64,000 bases of DNA from Aplysia californica (lineage: Eukaryota > Mollusca > Gastropoda > Aplysiida > Aplysiidae): contig NW_004797800.1 in assembly GCF_000002075.1 (NCBI RefSeq), positions 282,948 to 346,947 on the forward strand. The letters run 5' to 3'. Of the stretch, positions 56,981 through 64,000 are shown piece by piece. A model generated the notes under the pieces. The model searched no databases and was not told where the DNA came from. It was given only the letters and a program-made list of their open reading frames with translations. The translations under genes were made by a program, and so were the position numbers. Each line of letters begins with the position of its first letter. The first letter of the stretch is position 1.

Positions 56981-57770
56981 GGAAGTGGCTATTCTCATCC
57001 GGGGTGAGAATAGAAAAACGATCTACCTCTCACCCCGGGTGAGACTTGCCAGCGTAGGCTATTCTCACCCGCTGCGAAACAAGACCTGCTTTTCCTCATT
57101 TTGGAATACTGTCTATCGGTGTGGATGATCAAATTGATAAAAGCCAAGAAAAAATTACGTTATAGCACAAAAGTAAGCTAATTTGATCGTCTTCAAAGAT
57201 GCTATGGCTATTTCACTTTTCGAATCGAGCCGAACTACGCGGGTCGCCATTTTGTTTTGCCCGGAAGTTCTCGCAAGATCTACTCCTCCCCTCTCTCTCT
57301 CTCTCTGTCTCTTTCTGAATACTGTCTATCGGTGTGGACGATCAAATTGACCAAAACAAAGTTAAAAAATGATGTTAAAACACAAAAGTAAATTAATTTG
57401 GTTGTCTACAAAAAAGATGCTACGGCTATTTAACTTTTCGAATCGAGCCGAACTACGCGGGTCGCCATTTTGTTTTGACCGGAAGTTCTCGCGCTACTCC
57501 TCTCTCTCTCTCTTTCCACTGCCCACAGACAAAATTGTACGCTTTTACTTTTAGTAGGCTACAGTTGTAATGGAACGTTTGTTCACGGCACAGAATTTCC
57601 GCCCAGAATTCTACAATGTTTCTGTTATCACAGTGTAGAATTCTGTGGTTTAGGGTGAACGCAAAATTTGTTGGCCTAGATCTAGGCTATAACGGTGAAC
57701 GCGCACCGGGTGAGAATAGCCAAAAGACTCGCCTGCACTATTCTCATCCCGGGTGAGAATAGAGGTGGCC
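56981..57770. mobile_element. Mutator-like MITE 'CTCACCC family', copy M2 (dimeric core)
   Basis: Ends GGAAGTGGCTATTCTCATCC and GGGTGAGAATAGAGGTGGCC; 9-bp duplication TTTCAGACT (56972-56980, 57771-57779). 790 bp because the CAAAGATGC...TTCGAATCGAGCC...GTTCTCGC unit occurs twice (57198-, 57415-). Includes GCCATTTTG, CCGGAAGT and TCTCGC in both units. Confidence 0.85.
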
Positions 57771-58281
57771 TTTCAGACTTGACACCGCTTCACTCGCTGG
57801 CAATTGACAAAAAGTCCAGGTAAATTTTTACTTTCACTCCCGCACACAAATGCACTGTTTCAGGGGTCAAACTGCTGTACTGTTTGCTGCAGATCACACA
57901 TAAAGCCACTAAAACTGTCGCAAATCAATTATTTTCAAGACAATTTCAAATCTAACTGTAAAATATCAAATTATGGGTGTAAAAACAGGGGGGCATGCCC
58001 CCCTGTAACCCCCCAGATTTTCTTTTACCCCAGTGGGGCAGGCCCCCCCTGGAACCCCCCGATTGGTCCAAAGCATGTCTATCTCGGTTAAAAACAATCA
58101 AATATTTCAAAAACCATTAATTTGCGACGGAAATGAAGTTGATATTCGTGTTCAGCGCATCAATATTTAGTAGAAAATGGACAACTGGTAGCTGAGTGTG
58201 AGACGGGAGGGAAAGTAAAAAAATACCAAAGTCCATTTTTGTCAATTGCCACCGCGTCACTCGGTGGCAATTGACGCTACC

Positions 58282-58569
58282 TTTTAGTTTTAGGCTAACA
58301 CTAACAGTAGTAACAGTAACAGTAGTAGTAGATCTAGATTTAGATCTAGATATATATCTAGATCTAGATCTATTACTAATCTAGATTTCTAGATTAGATT
58401 TAGAACGTTTGTTCACAGCACAGAATTCTATAATTCTGTTATCACAGTGTAGAATTCTGTGGTTCAGGGTGAACGCTTCACTGGTTGGCCTAGGCTGAAC
58501 GCCCATCGGGTGAGAATAGCCAAAAGACTCGCCTGCGCTATTCTCACTGAGAATAGAGGTGGCCAGAAT
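58282..58569. mobile_element. Right remainder of split CTCACCC-family copy
   Basis: From the second TTTTAGTTTT through a TCTAGA tract (58328-58395) to GTAGAATTCTGTG and GAGAATAGAGGTGGCC, the family's right end, where copy M3 is inserted. Confidence 0.6.
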
Positions 58570-59058
58570 GAAAGTGGCTATTCTCACCCGCCCGGAAGTT
58601 CTCGCAAGATCAACTCTTCCCCTCTTCTTTCTCTCTCTGTCTCTTTTAATACTGTCTATCGGTGTGGACGATCAAATTGACCAAAACAAAGTTAAAAAAT
58701 TATGTTAAAACACAAAAGTAAATTAATTTGGTTGTCTACAAAGATGCTACGGCTATTTAACTTTTCGAATCGAGCCGAACTACGCGGGTCGCCATTTTGT
58801 TTTGCCCGGAAATTCTCGAGCTACTCCTCTCTCTCTTTCTCTCTCTCTCTCCACTGCCCACAGACAAAATTGTACGCTTTTAGTAGGCTATAGTTGAAAT
58901 GGAACGTTTGTTCACGGCACAGTTTTCTACAATTTTTCCTCACAGTGTAGAATTCTATGGTTTAGGGTGAACGCAAAATTTGGTGAACGCGCACCGGGTG
59001 AGAATAGCCACAAGACTCGCCTGCACTATTCTCACTCCGGGTGAGAATAGAGGTGGCC
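58570..59058. mobile_element. Mutator-like MITE 'CTCACCC family', copy M3
   Basis: Ends GAAAGTGGCTATTCTCACCC and GGGTGAGAATAGAGGTGGCC; perfect 9-bp duplication GGCCAGAAT (58561-58569, 59059-59067). 489 bp, nearly identical to M1. Inserted at the very end of a sister copy. Confidence 0.87.
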
Positions 59059-59067
59059 GGCCAGAAT

Positions 59068-61375
59068 ACTGAGGTGGCCTCAGTAGCATAATTCTAGTCT
59101 AGAATCTAGCTAGTGTGCATTAATACAGGTAAACACAGTGGGTCCACCAAAGTTCAATCCAGCCGTTGTGGGATTCGTCTGTTTCAATTAAGACGATATA
59201 GGTTATAATACACGGGAAATCGCGAATAAAGATCTACCTTCTTATACTAGACAAGTGTTTTGTTGTCGTCTCCATTTTGAAATTGAATTCGCCGCTAAAT
59301 ATGGCCAGATAATTGAGTAAAGTGATGGAAAGAAGCAAGTTACCTAAGACGCCCCATAACGTTCTGCTATCAGTAAGAATTGAGATAAGATTTATTAGTT
59401 CTTGCTACTCTTTTACACTGAAAACATTAGATCTAGTCCAAAAATTTGTAACACGTTACTTCTGTTAACAATTAGTGCCAACAATCCATAAAATCAAATA
59501 AGTGAAATATGCAGGAATAAAATGGACAAGCTGGCAAAAACGTGTTTTAATTATTCCTCCTCCTTGAAGAACAAACCAAAGATATGCCTGATAAACAATT
59601 TTGTTTTGAAACAAGATTTCTTTCACTCAGGATAAATCACTATTGCTTGCTTCTTTTTTGTGTGGACAAAAACTAGATCTAGGTAATTTATATAAAATGA
59701 ATAAAGGTTCGTTTGCGCCTTTTTACTTACTGTCAATTTGATTCTGTATTTATATAATCTCAGTCTGCACAACTCTGAATTACCTGTCTCTTGAAGACTC
59801 TAAACATGACAGCTAAAACTGCCTGCTATCTCCGCTGCTAAGTGCGGCTAAGCTTAGATCTCAATGCTAGGGCTAGAGGTTTAGTGAGTGAGCTTTTTGT
59901 TTTTCTTCCTCAACACTCGATCATAACATAACATCATCACGTAAGCTTATTTTTATAGATATCTTCTAGATCTATGATGGCTTCACTCTGAATATTGTAG
60001 CTGGAATTGCTCGTTTGGCTGGGTTTTTTCAAAGTCAAAACCGGCTGATAAAGATGAATTTACGTTGTTCCCGACTAAACTAGACTCTAGAATCTAGAAT
60101 CTAGATTCTAGCTCTAGATTGGACTAGACCTCTAGATCTAGATATAGATCTATCTAGATCTAGATCTATACTCTAGATCTATACTCTAGATCTAGTTTAG
60201 TAAAGTAAAGAGTTGTTTAGTAGATTAAAACATTTTAAATGCTTATTTGACCTGGCCTGATCCCTGGTGTTGCTCTCTCATAAAACTAAGTTGCCCCTCC
60301 CACAACCACGGCACGGCCCATTATTTGTGCAGGATTACAGGACCCCTGCTCTTGTTGACAACTTTTGGTTTTAGTACAACAAATCAGCTCTGAACCTCTC
60401 GACTATTATCAGTATAATTAGGCCTACTTGAATAATTGATAACTTTTAATACCACAGTGATTATTCTCACCTGAGGTGAGGATAAACTGGATATTATTCT
60501 CACGCCGGGTGAGAATAAAATTTCATACTAGATCTAGATTTCTAAATCTAGAATCTAGATCTAGTTATTTTCACCCCGGGTGAGAATAACGACAGCCTAC
60601 TATTCTCACCCGCTTTTTTCATTTCGGGCATCATAGGACCCCTGTCACTGAGCACTCCAGGCGACCAAACTCGCCTCCATCCCTCTCTCACTCCACTGAG
60701 CGCGGTGACTAAAATTGAGAACGGGCGGGCCAGCTCTCGGGCGCGAGAGGCGACTATTGTCGATTTGGGGAAAAACCTTATCTTTTGACCAAATAGTGTC
60801 ACCTTTTGTTGCTACAGTATTAATTTATTGGTTCTATAATGGAAAATTTTACTCTTGAATGGTTTTACAACCAATCAAAATTAAGAAAAACATAAGCCTA
60901 GGGTCAAGGCACTGCATTCCTTAAAAATAATCGTGGGTTCTGCTAGGGATAACAATTAAACATGTTTTTTGTGTTGAAAACAAATGCCAATTCTAACATT
61001 ACAAATGACAAACTATTACTATTATTTCATTAAACAGCTTTCAGTTAAAGGCTATTATTTTTAAAAACATACTACTCTGGCAAGTGAATTCCTTTCTGAA
61101 TTTAGAATATATTTACACTTGTCTAGGGTTTTGGTGAAGACATGCGTGCATGCTCTCAACTCAACATTTTTAAAAAATGAAACAATAACAATCCCCGCGG
61201 GAGCCTAGAAAAATCGGCCAGCGCTATCTGGGGCAGGTCACGAACGGCCACTCTCTTACAATTCACAAATTATTTTCTACATCCGTTCTCAACACCCAGG
61301 TAGACCTAAAAATCCATTGCATTCTCAGACCGGGTGAGAATAATATTCATTTTATTCTCACCCGGGGTGAGAATA
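59068..61375. other. Probable KNL1 intron or upstream DNA
   Basis: TCTAGA tracts at 60070-60195 and 60535-60565; isolated CTCACCC-type palindromes at 60465-60520, 60575-60612 and 61323-61375; otherwise unannotated. A GC-richer patch at 60640-60760 has no recognised exon. Confidence 0.45.
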
Positions 61376-61475
61376 NNNNNNNNNNNNNNNNNNNNNNNNN
61401 NNNNNNNNNNNNNNNNNNNNNNNNNNNNNNNNNNNNNNNNNNNNNNNNNNNNNNNNNNNNNNNNNNNNNNNNNNN
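61376..61475. other. Assembly gap 2 (100 N)
   Basis: Exactly 100 N, placeholder gap. Confidence 0.99.
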
Positions 61476-62223
61476 AAAAAAAAGTAAATTGAATACTGTA
61501 TTATTTTACAGTGAAAGGAGGGAAAGCAGACTTTTAAACATGATTATATTAGTCTACTTAACCTTATATCTGTTTTATGAAACCAAGGAAAGGAATTCTG
61601 AATGTTGAAATAAATGTAAAAACTGAAGAAAAATTATTTTTTTTAAAGTGATTTAAATCACTGATTTTTATCTTAAAAATCAAGTTGATTTAAATCAAAA
61701 AAATCAACTGATTTAAAAATAATAAATCAACCTGATTTAAATCAACCCAACCCTGCCGACTTGCTGAGATTAGCACAAATCTTCCCGGGTTTTTTTCTCC
61801 CCATTATTTGAACTTATGGCGAAGTCTTCGTTTTTCCGTTATTTGAACATTTGGCGCAAGTTGTGTGTGTGTGTGTTTTTTGTTTTCGTTTTTTTTAAAC
61901 TATAGATTTGATCTCGATCTCTATAACAGAATAGAGGATCAGGATCAAAATACTGGAAATACAGCAAAAAAAAGCGGAAAAGTGGCATCCCTGTCTTTTT
62001 GATATGCCACAAGAAAATCTACATCTTTAACTTCAGTTGATTTCACTTCGAAGCCATTTTTCTCTCCAAACCAAGTCTTACGACTGTAAATGTAGCAGCA
62101 TGCTTTACAGAAACTTCCTGAATTAAAAACAAAAAATCGTTAATATATTATATTATAGATTATAACAAGCTGAAAAGGACAAAAAAATCATAATGGTGTA
62201 ACAATAATAGTACAATGCCATAC

Positions 62224-62314
62224 CTTTAAAAGATTCTGCAGCTCCTCCTGCCATTCTTCAGCATGTGAAATATCATAGGGGTCAAGACAGTAGTTGTTCA
62301 CCTCCTCTACAGTC
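62224..62314 (-). CDS. KNL1: Duplicate of the KNL1 exon at 52214-52304
   Basis: Same sequence and splice sites, offset 10,010 bp, within the block repeated on the right of the second N gap. Probably the other allele placed in tandem by the assembly rather than a second exon. Confidence 0.6.
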
Positions 62315-63420
62315 CTGAAAAGATTAACTCAATGTTTATAAGCTGACTACCTTTAGCCATCTGCCCAAAGTTTGATAACTAAATAATACAACGTATGATA
62401 GATGCATGCATAATATTTCAGATATCTATAATGTAAGTCTGCATTTCTGTCCAAATGCTGCAAAATCCTAAGCAAGACCACTAGCCAGCAGATGCCCCCC
62501 CCCCCCCCCCCCCCCAGCCCATCAGTGCCTAGACAGCCACAGATTAACCACTGTGTAGTGACCATGGAAAACTAGGTGGAAGATGCACAGCCTTGAACTC
62601 CCTAAATCAAAAATACAACCAGTTATAAATATAAAATTATATATAACATTTACCAAATTTGAACTTCTTTTATTCTTCCATCTATTTTTTTAATTGAAAA
62701 GACCAAAATCAACTTAAAAATGTATTCTTTAAAGCTCTTCATACAACAATCCTTACATGTCATACAATTTACACATAGAATCAGCAAAAATACAAAATGT
62801 TTCAGCAATGTAATGTGTAGTCTCGTCCTAAAATATTTCAGTTCTAACGAGTAGATCTTGTCATCCATCTAAAAATAGGCTCACAGCATCACTAGATCTA
62901 GTATGATTTGAAAATTTGTATACATTCATTTTTCTTCCTCAGAAGTGTGAGGATAGCCACTTCTTTAGGCTATGTATTGTTTCCAGCGGGGGCAAGCCCC
63001 GATGAAACCCCCCACTGTTGTTAGCATAGGAAGTGGCTATCCTCACCCGGGGTGAGAATAAAAATACGATCGACCTCTCACCGCGGGTGAGACTTGCCAG
63101 CTTTGGCAACTCTCACCCGGTGTGAAACAAGACCTGTTTTTCCTTATTTCGGAATACTGTCTATCGGTGTGGATAATCAAATTGACAAAATCAAAGAAAA
63201 AAATGACGTTTTAGCACAAAAGTAAGCTAATTTGATAGTCTACAAAGATGCTATGGCTATTTCACTTTTCGAATCGAGCCGAACTACGCGGGTCGCCATT
63301 TTGTTTTCACTGGAAGTTATCGCAAGATCTACTCCTCCCCTCTCTCTCTCCGTCTCTTTCTGAATTTGAATGTACTATCGGTGTGGACGATCAAATTGAC
63401 CAAAACAAAGATAAAAAATT

Positions 63421-63880
63421 GAAAGAGGCTAGCCGTACTTAATGACGGCTAGACTGGCAGTCTAGCCGTACTTATTCTTAATATGATGGCTAGACTGACC
63501 ATTTAAAAAAAAATAGGCCTACTGAATTGTAAATATAAATTTTTAGTGTGCAGTACCTAAAGTATTTGTATTTGAGACGAAACCAGGTGCCTTAATGACA
63601 GTGCATGTATTTTAAACCTCCTGTTTTCTAATGTTAATCCTGTACTTAAGGATGGCTAGACTGTCAATCTAGCCGTACTTAATATTGATGGCTGAATTGT
63701 AAATGAAATTTTTTGTTTGCAATGCCTAAGTCTTCGTATTTCAGACAAAACCAAAAGGTGCCTTACTGACTTGCATGTATTTGAACCTGAATAATTACTA
63801 GATCTAGATCTAATGAGACCTGTGTACTTAACAGGCTTCAATAGGGCCAAACCTAGATCTAAGTACGGCTAGCCACTTCG
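63421..63880. mobile_element. Mutator-like MITE (GGCTAGCCGTACTTA), copy in duplicated block
   Basis: Counterpart of 53411-53870 with the same 9-bp flanks; probably the other allele. Confidence 0.75.
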
Positions 63881-64000
63881 TAAAAAATTATGTTACAAAA
63901 GTAAATTAATTTGGTCGTTTACAAAGTTGCTTGTTATTTAACTTTTCGAATCGAGCCGAACTACATGGGTCGCCATTTTGTTTTGCCCGGAAGTTCTCGC

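Larger units (their letters stand above)
56101..58281. mobile_element. Mutator-like element with palindromic termini, carrying two insertions
   Basis: Ends start GGTAG(T/C)GTCAATTGCCACCG and are inverted with one mismatch over 41 bp; each end is itself a palindrome (CAATTGCCACCGAGT / GCGGTGGCAATTG). Flanked by TTTTAGTTTT (56091-56100, 58282-58291), a 10-bp duplication within the Mutator range. 2181 bp, including the inserts at 56574-56969 and 56981-57770. No transposase. Confidence 0.8.
61476..64000. repeat. Right copy of ~2.5-kb duplicated block
   Basis: Near-identical to 51468-53990, starting at the gap edge and running to the window end. Differences are scattered single bases and microsatellite lengths, as between alleles. 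Confidence 0.95.

Noticed and set aside
10265-58893. Recurring short protein '[14 protein letters not shown]' in five places
   Set aside because: It is the translation of a conserved non-coding block of the CTCACCC MITE family; copies carry frame-changing CT-repeat differences downstream and no start context.
61476-64000. True tandem segmental duplication of a KNL1 exon
   Set aside because: Location at a 100-N gap and allele-level divergence make an unmerged haplotype more likely; left open pending coverage data.

Overview
The window is metazoan nuclear DNA: AT-rich, intron-rich and packed with short DNA-transposon derivatives, SINEs and LINE fragments. Many AGATCT/TCTAGA-rich stretches, the SINE and LINE types and the divergence of the host genes suggest a mollusc, probably a gastropod. 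That assignment is inference.

Three host genes are supported by protein similarity recalled from the families and by splice phases that agree at every junction. (1) COMMD10, minus strand, exons 11345-11317, 5030-4940, 4620-4510, 3433-3362 and 2311-2228; its C-terminal COMM domain lies beyond the left edge. (2) A PRELID1-type mitochondrial phosphatidic-acid transfer protein, plus strand, complete coding exons 15994-16085, 18277-18493 and 22075-22389 (207 aa). It is head-to-head with COMMD10. (3) The C-terminal part of kinetochore scaffold KNL1, minus strand, ten coding exons from 52304 down to a stop at 31916. These encode a coiled coil and the double RWD domain; the N-terminal part lies right of the window. 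PRELID1 and KNL1 are convergent. The three genes belong to unrelated pathways (endosomal trafficking, mitochondrial lipid transfer, kinetochore), so no operon-like logic is implied.

The rest is repeats. Region by region: 3.5-4.4 kb, two TTAA-bounded piggyBac-like MITEs in COMMD10 introns; 6.3-7.1 kb, a CR1/L2-like LINE 3' end and half a pogo-like MITE; 8.0-11.0 kb, a long inverted-repeat element with 36-bp minisatellite arms carrying nested insertions; 13-17 kb, pogo-like and other MITEs and a SINE; 18.7-26.1 kb, a hAT-like element and a SINE family, one copy split by a pogo-like MITE; 26.3-29.7 kb, two degenerate LINEs; 30-31 kb and 43.4-44.1 kb, inverted copies of one TIR element; 39.7-41.7 kb, a broken Ty3/gypsy pol fossil; 44.3-45.1 kb, a SINE split by a hAT MITE plus a hairpin element; 49.5-52.1 kb, a four-layer nest (LINE > hAT-like > hAT > pogo-like); 52.9-59.1 kb, a dense cluster of one Mutator-like MITE family with 9-bp target duplications, nested with three other elements.

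Two runs of exactly 100 N (42382-42481 and 61376-61475) are flanked by nearly identical sequence (688 bp and about 2.5 kb). They look like unmerged allelic contig ends, so the second copy of the KNL1 exon near 62.3 kb is probably an assembly artefact. I see no CRISPR, rRNA or convincing functional tRNA gene, and no wholly new gene system. The most unusual material is the nested, palindrome-rich transposon cluster and the inverted minisatellite element.
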